Shown: positions 1 through 5,891 of the stretch, one piece after another
Numbering within the stretch: position 1 is the first letter of the stretch
How the letters are laid out: every line of letters starts with the position of its first letter
From: Desulfobacteraceae bacterium
Lineage (GTDB): Bacteria; Desulfobacterota; Desulfobacteria; Desulfobacterales; Desulfosalsimonadaceae
DNA length: 15,075 bases
Reading direction: 5' to 3'
Assembly (NCBI GenBank): GCA_021162325.1
Contig: JAGGYV010000033.1
Span: 1 to 15,075 of the forward strand
Notes under the pieces: generated by a model
Seen by the model: the letters and a program-made list of their open reading frames with translations, nothing else
What the model was told of the DNA's origin: nothing
Databases searched by the model: none
Made by a program: the position numbers and the translations under genes

Positions 1-2
1 CT

Positions 3-110
3 GGTGCCGGTATTACCGTCAGGTACAATTATATCATAAAAACAATTCAGAATGATAGCAGACTGAGAGGGCAGATTAACAGAATACGAAAGAAAATAAT
101 TAATAATTAA
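3..110 (+). CDS. C-terminal end of an unidentified protein, cut by the window edge
   Basis: An open frame enters from the left edge and ends at TAA 108-110, giving 35 codons. The tail is basic and ends with the residues RGQINRIRKKIINN. It lies in the same frame as the FGE-fold gene that follows, separated from it only by this stop. I do not recognise the family. A reverse-transcriptase tail is conceivable given the DGR-like gene next door, but nothing visible here proves it, and the frame could also be open by chance. Sequence to the left would settle it. Confidence 0.3.
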   Translation, partial: GAGITVRYNYIIKTIQNDSRLRGQINRIRKKIINN

Positions 111-182
111 GATGCGACCCTGTTACTCTGTTACTTTCCTGTTGCCGGCGGCACTTTTACCAGAGAGGGATACGAGGTAACT

Positions 183-917
183 GTGAGTTCATTTTTTATG
201 GGAAGATACGAGGTCACGAACGCGCAGGTGGCTGAGGTCTTCCAGTGGGCATATGATAACAGCAAAGTATCGGCTAACAGCAGCACGGTTCAAAATAATT
301 CGGGAAACCCGCAGGAGTTGCTGGATCTGGATGGCAGTGGCCAGATCAGCTTCTCCAATGGAACGTTTTTCGTGGATAGCAGCAAGGACGATTTTCCCTG
401 CGTGGAAATCACCTGGTATGGGTCAGTGGCGTTTTGCAATTACCTGAGTGAAAAGGAAGACCTGACGCCGTGTTATGACCTGTCCAACTGGTCGTGCGAC
501 TGGAGTAAAAACGGCTACCGCCTGCCCACAGAAGCAGAATGGGAATATGCGGCAAGGGGCGGGAGCAACGGAGATAACACACGATATAGCGGTTCAGACA
601 CAGTAGATCTTGTGGCCTGGTTTTTCGGTAATTCCGGTGGTCATTCCCATGAAACAGGCACAAAGGCCGCAAACGAGTTGGGAATTTTTGACATGTCCGG
701 CAATGTGTGGGAATGGTGTTGGGACTGGTATACCTCATATCCGTCCAGACCACAGACAAATCCATATGGTCCTGAATCAGGCACGCGCCGTGTAATACGC
801 GGCGGCAGCTGGTTCAACAGCGAGATTCGCTGCTGCGTGTCCTACCGGCTCAGCAACTACCCGGACCTCAGCAGTATCAGCTACGGGTTCCGGCTGGTTC
901 GTGCCCCAGTTTGTTAG
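183..917 (+). CDS. FGE-sulfatase-fold (CLec-type) protein with a DGR-like variable C-terminus
   Basis: The 244-aa product has the SUMF1/FGE-type fold seen in many ligand-display proteins. Visible family motifs are GRYEVTNAQV near residue 7, PCVEITWYGSVAFCNYLS around 73-90, YRLPTEAEWEYAARGG around 112-127, GNVWEWCWDWY around 173-183 and the closing RGGSW...GFRLVR at 206-240. It is unlikely to be a true formylglycine-generating oxidase: of the two active-site cysteines after GGS, the first position is Asn212 and only the second (Cys217) is Cys. The variable stretch between RGGSW and GFRLVR has codons typical of a retroelement variable region (separate entry). The start is uncertain. GTG 183 is the first standard start, but family-like residues (VAGGTFT, then YEVTVSSFF) continue upstream in frame from about 141 with no ATG, GTG or TTG before the TAA at 108. 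The 5' end may therefore be lost, or a rare start used. No signal peptide is visible. Confidence 0.75.
   Translation: MSSFFMGRYEVTNAQVAEVFQWAYDNSKVSANSSTVQNNSGNPQELLDLDGSGQISFSNGTFFVDSSKDDFPCVEITWYGSVAFCNYLSEKEDLTPCYDLSNWSCDWSKNGYRLPTEAEWEYAARGGSNGDNTRYSGSDTVDLVAWFFGNSGGHSHETGTKAANELGIFDMSGNVWEWCWDWYTSYPSRPQTNPYGPESGTRRVIRGGSWFNSEIRCCVSYRLSNYPDLSSISYGFRLVRAPVC
813..884 (+). repeat. Probable DGR variable region (VR) inside the FGE-fold gene
   Basis: Of 24 codons between the conserved RGGSW and GFRLVR blocks, about 15 are AAC or can be read as AAC/AAT after changes at the first two bases: TTC, AAC, AGC, ATT, TCC, TAC, CTC, AGT and ATC. The interspersed GAG, CGC, GTG, CGG, CCG and GAC look fixed. 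This is the pattern expected when template adenines are randomised by mutagenic retrohoming. The constant block after it (885-908, beginning GGGTTCCGGCTGG) would be the initiation of mutagenic homology. The template repeat and reverse transcriptase are not in the window, so this is a remote or orphan target, or the cassette lies to the left. The assignment rests on codon pattern and protein context, not on a matched template. Confidence 0.65.
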
Positions 918-1294
918 GAAGGGTGGATACCTCCTGATGAACAGAATGAGTTCCTGTCCGGTGGTTTTCGACCACCGGCAAATACAAAAAGCCGAACCGG
1001 GGCTGGTAGGGATCGTTGGATGACTATCCCGAAGGTCCCGGGAAGGCGGAATGACTGGAATGGTGTTGTCTATTGCTAAATCAATGTTGAGTGTATTCTT
1101 TCCAAAACGACAGTATTGCAAAATTTTTTAAAAATGTAGACTATCGATAACTATACGTACTGATCTCGTTTTTTAAATATCAAAATTTTACAACATCTTG
1201 GGGTAACAGAAAAGCTTAAAAGTTGTGATCACAACAAAAAATGCCATAAAGAGTGGTGAATAACTATTTCTTTTCCATTGGGGAGGCCTCAAAT
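918..1294. other. Non-coding spacer between the DGR-like gene and the tRNA terminator
   Basis: Apart from the hairpin at 958-978, I see no gene here. The first half is GC-rich and contains short palindromic bits around 1028-1047. From about 1090 the DNA becomes AT-rich. A minus-strand frame over 777-1121 is the low-complexity shadow of the FGE-fold gene and its GC-rich downstream DNA. Confidence 0.5.
958..978. repeat. Perfect 8-bp hairpin downstream of the VR (possible DGR cruciform)
   Basis: CCGGTGGT (958-965) pairs perfectly with ACCACCGG (971-978) around a 5-nt loop TTTCG. It lies 40 bp after the stop of the FGE-fold gene. DGR targets such as that of Bordetella phage BPP-1 need a GC-rich DNA hairpin of similar size just past the variable region. 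No T-run follows, so a rho-independent terminator is less likely. Confidence 0.55.
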
Positions 1295-1331
1295 GAAAAA
1301 AAGCCCCGAGCGTTTTCACACTCGGGGCTTT
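1295..1331 (-). terminator. Rho-independent terminator of tRNA-Asn
   Basis: AAAGCCCCGAG (1300-1310) pairs with CTCGGGGCTTT (1321-1331) around a 10-nt loop. Read on the minus strand, the GC-rich stem is followed by a run of seven to eight T, so it ends transcription coming from tRNA-Asn. On the plus strand the T-run is only three long, so termination there would be weak. Confidence 0.85.
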
Positions 1332-1368
1332 GATATATATAAACCTGCCATTACGACGGGATTGAGAC

Positions 1369-1444
1369 TGGCTCCCCAGCGCGGACTCGAACCACGGACA
1401 CGGTGGTTAACAGCCACCTGCTCTGCCGACTGAGCTACTGGGGA
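1369..1444 (-). tRNA. tRNA-Asn (GUU)
   Basis: The minus strand folds into a full cloverleaf. The acceptor strands are TCCCCAG and CTGGGGA (1438-1444 and 1373-1379). The D arm contains AGCTCAGTCGG. The anticodon stem GGTGG/CCACC encloses CTGTTAA with anticodon GTT (plus-strand AAC at 1409-1411). The T arm contains GGTTCGAGTCC. The discriminator base is G, and the CCA end is encoded (1369-1371). It is followed by its own terminator and preceded by a broken copy of its 5' half. Confidence 0.96.
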
Positions 1445-1493
1445 TCAGATAAAACTTTATACTGCATTGTTATAAATATTATATTCCATTGCT

Positions 1494-1541
1494 CGGTGGT
1501 TAATCCCGCCTTGCGGGACTCACCGACTGAGCTACTGGGGA
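1494..1541 (-). pseudogene. Truncated 5'-half copy of tRNA-Asn
   Basis: On the minus strand this fragment repeats the first 19 nt of the intact tRNA-Asn (TCCCCAGTAGCTCAGTCGG). The D-arm 3' side and 5' anticodon stem are replaced by a small perfect hairpin, TCCCGC-AAG-GCGGGA (1504-1518). It then rejoins the tRNA at TTAACCACCG. The variable loop, T arm and 3' acceptor strand are absent, so it cannot fold as a tRNA. The identity extends a few bases past the 5' end (GATC flank). It is a degraded duplicate or a recombination scar. Confidence 0.8.
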
Positions 1542-1556
1542 TCATCAAGATTTAAT

Positions 1557-1585
1557 TAACTAATGATAAATCATATGATTGTCAA
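1557..1585 (-). promoter_or_regulatory. Candidate promoter of the tRNA-Asn locus
   Basis: A perfect TTGACA -35 box lies at 1580-1585 on the minus strand, about 40 bp before the pseudo-tRNA fragment. The -10 region about 17 bp further on (near 1557-1562, TAGTTA) is poor. A transcript from here would run through the fragment into the intact tRNA. A second possible -10 (TATAAA) sits about 13-19 bp before the intact tRNA but has no good -35. Confidence 0.4.
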
Positions 1586-1621
1586 GGGGAAAATTATCTT
1601 TTATGTCTTGTTATTATTGTT

Positions 1622-3484
1622 TCAAATCCTCAATCGCTTCAGGGTTTCTTTTTTTGGGCATCCCTCTTCATCCCATCCCATTATCTCATAATAATATTTT
1701 CTGGCACGATCAAAATCAGTTTTGTTAATTTTTGCCCCTTTTGAAGGGCCATCCGGAATTTCCTGCTCCATAAACGGCAATAGCTCACTGTCTTCCCCCC
1801 CCAGTTTTAAATACAATTTTCGCTGCAACTGGATGGTCCGTTCACCAATTTGCATCAAATCCTCAAAGCTAAGCTCAAATCCGGTGGCGGCATTCACCAT
1901 GTCAATGATCTCATCAAACGAAAAAATATTTCCGGGACCAAAAATAAACATGCACAGGCTCAATGAATCCATGGCCGCATAGTAGATTTGCGTTGCTTTT
2001 GCGACATCTATTTTTGCCTCATCAAGGGCATCCGGCGCTGACGTCACTTTCAGGTTAAACTTTTTTAAGCTTGCCGAATGAGCAGCCATCCAGTCATGCT
2101 CCTGTTTCATATGGTCCGCCGGATTGGGCCCATGCAGATAGGCAAAACCGATACCCGGTTTTTTTCTCGGCATATGGGCCGGCAGACCGACCCCATTTAC
2201 AAATCGGGAATATGGCATGGTCTGAGAACCGAGTTTATCAATTGCCTGCCCGATACCGTCAGCCAGAAGATTTCCCAGGTCATTTTCCCGAAACGTGATG
2301 TTTCGGATCAGTTCAAGGACTTTTTGACCGTCTCCAAACCGGATGGAATACCCCTCTTTTTCCTGATCCAACACACCGCTTTCAAAACAGTCCATCAGCC
2401 AGGCTATCATATTGCCGGTTGAAATCGTATCCAGCCCCAGCCGGTTACAGAGCTCACAGGCCTCCATGCATGTTTCAAGATCGTCTTCAAGGCCGATGTT
2501 GGCCCCAAGCATGGCGATACTTTCATATTCCGGCAAACTGCTGTGAGCGGGATTTATTTTTGAACTTTTTTTACACGCCACAAAGCAGTTTTTACATGCG
2601 GTAATCCGTCCGACGATTTCTTCTTTTGCTGTTTCATGATTGTAATGCTTCAAATCCACCGTGTCTTCCGGGCATCCGGAATTAAAGTTATGGGTAGGCA
2701 AATTACCGATTTTCCGGTTCATTTCAAGCAACCCATAGGTTCCGAGGTTTCTTAAAACCCCCAAAAAAGACCGGGGATTTTTTTTAATGGATTCGGCAAA
2801 ATCTTTCCTGCCTTTACGATTGACCTGTTTGACTGTTTCAGGGTTTTTAAAAACCGTTTCCTGATCCCCGCGAACGGCTACCGCCTTCACTAATTTTGAT
2901 CCCAGAACCGCCCCCAGCCCTCCCCGGCCAGCATAGTGTTCCGGTTCAAACATGATATTGGCATACCGTACCTTATTTTCACCCGCCGGGCCGATAGATG
3001 CGATACAATAGTCTTTTCCCATGTCCGTGACCAGCTGCTTCCGGGCATCCAACTGATCCATTCCCCAAAGGTCACCGACTTCAACAAAACGCACCCTGTT
3101 ATTATTGATGTCCAGCACAACCGGGATATCAGATTTTCCGGTAATTACCAGCGCGTCAAATCCCGCGCGTTTAATCGCCGGCCCGAATTCGCCGCCGGCC
3201 TGGGACAGATAAATCCCCGTAGACTCGGGGGCTGTTGACAAAATATTCACCCGGGTGGCACCACAGACTGTTGACCCGGCCATAGGGCCGGTGGCAAAAA
3301 TAATGGGATTGTCAGACGCAAATGAATCCACTGGTTCCAACCCGTCAATCATTTCTTCATACAGGGCGGCCCCCAGAAGAGCCCCACCCATATATTTTCT
3401 GTAATACGGCTCATCTTTTTCAATAATGTTGAAATCTTTTCGATCCAGATCAACAACCAGTATTTTTCCTTTAAACCCGTACAT
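1622..3484 (-). CDS. aor: Aldehyde:ferredoxin oxidoreductase (tungsten/molybdenum pterin enzyme)
   Basis: The 620-aa cytoplasmic enzyme oxidises aldehydes to carboxylic acids and passes electrons to ferredoxin. Length and sequence fit the AOR family. The N-terminal domain begins MYGFKGKILVVDL, with cofactor-domain features such as GPAGENKVRYANIMFEP (165-181) and AGRGGLGAVLGSK (185-197). The 4Fe-4S ligands are Cys297, Cys300 and Cys304 (CKNCFVAC) and Cys511 (DSLSLCMF), spaced as in Pyrococcus AOR. The start at 3484 is chosen over a TTG-like upstream start at 3517, because AGGAG sits 8 nt before this ATG and the upstream gene stops 2 nt before it. It is the last gene of a coupled group with the amidotransferase and the alcohol dehydrogenase. 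It could take the aldehyde made by that dehydrogenase. The substrate is not readable from sequence. No dedicated ferredoxin subunit gene is adjacent. Confidence 0.93.
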   Translation of the reverse strand: MYGFKGKILVVDLDRKDFNIIEKDEPYYRKYMGGALLGAALYEEMIDGLEPVDSFASDNPIIFATGPMAGSTVCGATRVNILSTAPESTGIYLSQAGGEFGPAIKRAGFDALVITGKSDIPVVLDINNNRVRFVEVGDLWGMDQLDARKQLVTDMGKDYCIASIGPAGENKVRYANIMFEPEHYAGRGGLGAVLGSKLVKAVAVRGDQETVFKNPETVKQVNRKGRKDFAESIKKNPRSFLGVLRNLGTYGLLEMNRKIGNLPTHNFNSGCPEDTVDLKHYNHETAKEEIVGRITACKNCFVACKKSSKINPAHSSLPEYESIAMLGANIGLEDDLETCMEACELCNRLGLDTISTGNMIAWLMDCFESGVLDQEKEGYSIRFGDGQKVLELIRNITFRENDLGNLLADGIGQAIDKLGSQTMPYSRFVNGVGLPAHMPRKKPGIGFAYLHGPNPADHMKQEHDWMAAHSASLKKFNLKVTSAPDALDEAKIDVAKATQIYYAAMDSLSLCMFIFGPGNIFSFDEIIDMVNAATGFELSFEDLMQIGERTIQLQRKLYLKLGGEDSELLPFMEQEIPDGPSKGAKINKTDFDRARKYYYEIMGWDEEGCPKKETLKRLRI

Positions 3485-3486
3485 TG

Positions 3487-4191
3487 TCAAATCTCCTGAA
3501 TAAATTGAACAATCCATCGTGTGACAACAACTTCGTCGGTTTTCTCATTCAATGTCGGGATGGCTGCATCTATGGCCTGTTGCCCGATTCGATCCTTCCG
3601 GATATCCATTATATCTTTTTCAAAAGCTACCGTAAATTCCGGATGGGCCTGGATACCCAGAAAATTGTCGCCTACGGTATATATGGAACAGGGGCAATGA
3701 GAATTTCCGCCCAGTACTTCACCATTTTCAGGGATCTTAATGACCTGGTCCGCATGACTGACAATCATCCGGTAGATGTCCAGTTCCGGCTGCATCCAGG
3801 GCATTTTTTGATGTATCTTCACCGCTTTAATGCCAACCCCCCAGCCCTGGTCTGATTTCTCACATTTACCCCCCAATGCCTCGGCCATCATCTGGTGACC
3901 AAAACAGATACCCACAAATTTCCTGTTGTGATCATAGAGTTCCCGGACAAATTCTTTAAACCGGAGAATCCATGGATCATTATCATATACCGAATAGCGT
4001 GCCCCGCTGCTGATAAATCCGTCATAATCATTTACCGAATCCGGGTATTCTCCGATGGTGACATTAAATACATCTAAAGAGACTTCCAGTGCGACCCGGT
4101 CAAACAGGTTTTTAAAAAGATCCGGGACATCCCCATGCGCCGGCTGAAGCTCTTTGACCACATGATCACACTGGAGCAGTGCGATCTTCAT
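3487..4191 (-). CDS. Class I glutamine amidotransferase-family hydrolase (GMP-synthase-like)
   Basis: This 234-aa stand-alone GATase-fold protein has the nucleophile elbow GICFGHQ with Cys96 and the partner motif QAHPEF with His183 and Glu185, so the triad is intact. There is no synthetase domain. Stand-alone members of this group include gamma-glutamyl peptidases and PuuD-like gamma-glutamyl hydrolases, as well as proteins of unknown role. Its ATG overlaps the alcohol dehydrogenase stop as ATGA (4188-4191), and its stop is 2 nt before the AOR start, so the three are co-translated. With a glutamine-synthetase-like ligase upstream, hydrolysis of a gamma-glutamyl intermediate is the attractive role; this is inference. 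It might instead be a plain amidase or a GSH-conjugate peptidase. Confidence 0.85.
   Translation of the reverse strand: MKIALLQCDHVVKELQPAHGDVPDLFKNLFDRVALEVSLDVFNVTIGEYPDSVNDYDGFISSGARYSVYDNDPWILRFKEFVRELYDHNRKFVGICFGHQMMAEALGGKCEKSDQGWGVGIKAVKIHQKMPWMQPELDIYRMIVSHADQVIKIPENGEVLGGNSHCPCSIYTVGDNFLGIQAHPEFTVAFEKDIMDIRKDRIGQQAIDAAIPTLNEKTDEVVVTRWIVQFIQEI
3493..3497 (-). promoter_or_regulatory. Ribosome binding site of the AOR gene
   Basis: AGGAG on the minus strand lies 8 nt before ATG 3484 and inside the last codons of the amidotransferase gene. It fixes the AOR start and points to translational coupling. Confidence 0.8.
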
Positions 4192-5339
4192 AATGCGACC
4201 TGATAAACAGATAACAAATCAGCAAGTCCCACCGGAATCATATTGGTCGGGTGGCAGGGATCTTCGAAAGCTTCTTTTGCCAACAATTCCAAGTCTTTTT
4301 CAAGGACGCCATGAGTTGAAAGCCCCGGAGCAATGTCCAGTGTTTCATTAAACTGTCGACACATGTCCGCCAGAGAACCAGCGATATACCCTCGGTCTGT
4401 AAACAATGACCGCACCCGGCTCACCCGGAGTTTCTGATCTTCATTCAGGTCTGATTTTTCAATAAATGAAATGGCCGACGGCATAAGCAGAGCATTTGCC
4501 AGCCCGTGATGCATGTTGCATCGGCTGGACAATGGATGTGCCAGAGAATGAATCATGCCAAGACCTTTCTGAAAAGCCGCAGCACCCATGGTCGCGGCAA
4601 TGAGCATGCGTTCGCGGGCATCCAGATTCCGGCCGTCTTTAAAGGCTTTTGGCAGCCAGTCCAGAACCAGTTCCAGGCCCTGCAAGGCGATACCGTCTGC
4701 GATGGGATGAAAACCGGGCGCAAACCAGGCTTCCAGGCAATGGACAAGCGCATCAACACCGGTCGCAGCCGTAATATGCGGCGGCAGACCAACGGTCAGT
4801 TCAGGTTCCAGCACCGCCATATCCGGCAATAAGTCCGGATGAAAATAAATCGCCTTTTTACCGGTGGCTGCTGAAATGATCACCGCTGATCGCCCCACCT
4901 CGCTTCCCGTACCTGCGGTTGTGGGGATGGCATACAATGGCGGCATAAGTTCCGTAATCAGCCGGTCCCCGCCTGTGGCATCATCATATTGGGCCAGGGG
5001 CGGTTTGTTGGATGCCATAATTTTGATAGCCTTTGCCGCATCCATAGGGCTTCCCCCGCCAAGAGCAATAATACTATCGCATTGGCTGTCTTTAAAAGCT
5101 GCCGTCCCTTTGGTTACATCTTCTTCAATGGGGTTCGGATGGGTTTCCGAAAACACAAAAAACGCTACCTGCTGTGCATCAAGCAATAATGTAAGCTTTT
5201 CCAGCACCCCGCAGGCCTTTAATGTTTCATCGGTCACGATTAAAACCCGCTGATGGGCTTTTGCCTTCAGGCGGTTAACAAACTCCGCGAGCGCCCCCTG
5301 ACCGCTCAATATGATGGTCGGGAAATTATACTGGTTCAT
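4188..5339 (-). CDS. Iron-containing alcohol dehydrogenase
   Basis: The 383-aa group III (iron-type) NAD(P)-dependent alcohol dehydrogenase interconverts an alcohol and an aldehyde. Motifs: GGGSPMDAAKAI (95-106) for the nucleotide, PTTAGTGSEV (139-148), and metal ligands Asp196, His200, His264 and His278, matching the spacing in E. coli FucO. The start at ATG 5339 is preferred to TTG 5354: it gives the usual family N-terminus, and TGAGAA lies about 8 nt before it. It heads a tight group with the amidotransferase (ATGA overlap) and AOR. The specific alcohol cannot be told from sequence. The partner AOR would remove the aldehyde and favour oxidation in that direction. Confidence 0.93.
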   Translation of the reverse strand: MNQYNFPTIILSGQGALAEFVNRLKAKAHQRVLIVTDETLKACGVLEKLTLLLDAQQVAFFVFSETHPNPIEEDVTKGTAAFKDSQCDSIIALGGGSPMDAAKAIKIMASNKPPLAQYDDATGGDRLITELMPPLYAIPTTAGTGSEVGRSAVIISAATGKKAIYFHPDLLPDMAVLEPELTVGLPPHITAATGVDALVHCLEAWFAPGFHPIADGIALQGLELVLDWLPKAFKDGRNLDARERMLIAATMGAAAFQKGLGMIHSLAHPLSSRCNMHHGLANALLMPSAISFIEKSDLNEDQKLRVSRVRSLFTDRGYIAGSLADMCRQFNETLDIAPGLSTHGVLEKDLELLAKEAFEDPCHPTNMIPVGLADLLSVYQVAL

Positions 5340-5354
5340 ACTAAAAATTCTCAA

Positions 5355-5393
5355 AAATTAATAATTTTATATAGTTATCCACTTCTGCGAAGT
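5355..5393 (-). promoter_or_regulatory. Possible promoter/operator of the dehydrogenase-GATase-AOR group
   Basis: On the minus strand an AT-rich box (TATATAAAAT) follows a 5-bp palindrome, ACTTC-GCA-GAAGT (5381-5393), within 60 bp of the alcohol dehydrogenase start. No clear -35 is visible, so this is a weak candidate. Its value is that the REP-like repeats upstream separate this group from the ligase gene. Confidence 0.25.
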
Positions 5394-5467
5394 TGTATTA
5401 AAAATCCTCCTCAACACCGTAGTCATCAGGCTCATTTTGCAAAAATACAATATATCAGAAAGTATTT

Positions 5468-5545
5468 GCCCTGTAAGGGCCGCGCATAATAGCCCAGGGC
5501 AACGCCCTGGCGTTTTGGTTATATTAATTTCAGCCCTGAAAGGGC
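5468..5545 (+). repeat. REP-like triple-hairpin unit, first copy
   Basis: Three short palindromes lie in a row: GCCCTGTAAGGGC (5468-5480), CCAGGGC-AAC-GCCCTGG (5494-5510) and GCCCTGAAAGGGC (5533-5545). The same order and spacing recur in inverted orientation at 5598-5674. It is non-coding and in the spacer between the ligase and dehydrogenase genes. The structure resembles REP/BIME elements moved by RAYT transposases. Confidence 0.8.
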
Positions 5546-5597
5546 GTAACATAGTTTTACCGATCCCACTCAATTCACCGTATTAACAATATGTTAT

Positions 5598-5674
5598 GCC
5601 CTTTCAGGGCTAACTCTATTTCTATCTTTTACCGGGGCGTTGCCCCGGGCTGATATGTCATGCCCCTTCAGGGC
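5598..5674 (-). repeat. REP-like triple-hairpin unit, second copy, inverted
   Basis: Read on the minus strand it gives GCCCTGAAGGGGC, then CCGGGGC-AAC-GCCCCGG (5632-5648), then GCCCTGAAAGGGC (5598-5610), the same layout as the first copy. The central stem carries compensated changes (CCAGGGC/GCCCTGG in copy one, CCGGGGC/GCCCCGG here). About 52 bp separate the copies, so the whole 5468-5674 block can form a large nested hairpin. Confidence 0.8.
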
Positions 5675-5768
5675 TTTTCTCCTGAGTTCATCTATAAGTC
5701 TAAATGATTACCATTCGTTTCTATTTTGGAAATGCGATAGTTTTTGCAAAATCAAAATTGTGCAGCAA

Positions 5769-5891
5769 CCTGAACATTTCAAGTTTCGGAACGGTGCAGG
5801 AACAAGGCATTTCAGCCTGAAGACGTAGTTCTTTACTTCGAGGGCTGAATAACGCAGTGCCTGTGCTGCTCCGGCTCTTGAAATGGTCAGG
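5769..5891 (-). repeat. 123-bp imperfect palindrome at the 3' end of the ligase gene
   Basis: The outer arms CCTGAACATTTCAAG (5769-5783) and CTTGAAATGGTCAGG (5877-5891) match at 14 of 15 positions. An inner pair TCAGCCTGAAG (5812-5822) and CTTCGAGGGCTGA (5836-5848) closes the apex with small bulges, and the middle segments also pair in part. It starts right after the ligase stop codon (minus strand 5894-5892, sharing the C at 5892 side of the boundary). It could be a MITE-like insertion, or a 3' structure that ends or stabilises the transcript. No T-run follows. Confidence 0.65.

Noticed and set aside
183..917. True formylglycine-generating enzyme (sulfatase maturase)
   Set aside because: The first active-site cysteine position is Asn212, there is no sulfatase gene nearby, and the C-terminus looks diversified.
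777..1121. 114-codon minus-strand frame over the end of the FGE-fold gene
   Set aside because: Its composition (Ala/Val/Glu/Pro runs) reflects the reverse complement of the GC-rich VR; there is no ribosome site or family likeness.
4864..5253. 129-codon plus-strand frame opposite the alcohol dehydrogenase
   Set aside because: It is a shadow of a gene with intact metal ligands and nucleotide motifs on the other strand.
5367..5573. 68-codon minus-strand frame over the REP-like repeats
   Set aside because: It is mostly made of the palindromic repeat sequence, with no plausible protein features.
5468..5674. CRISPR array
   Set aside because: The repeats are palindromic, unequally spaced and inverted relative to each other, with no set of equal spacers.
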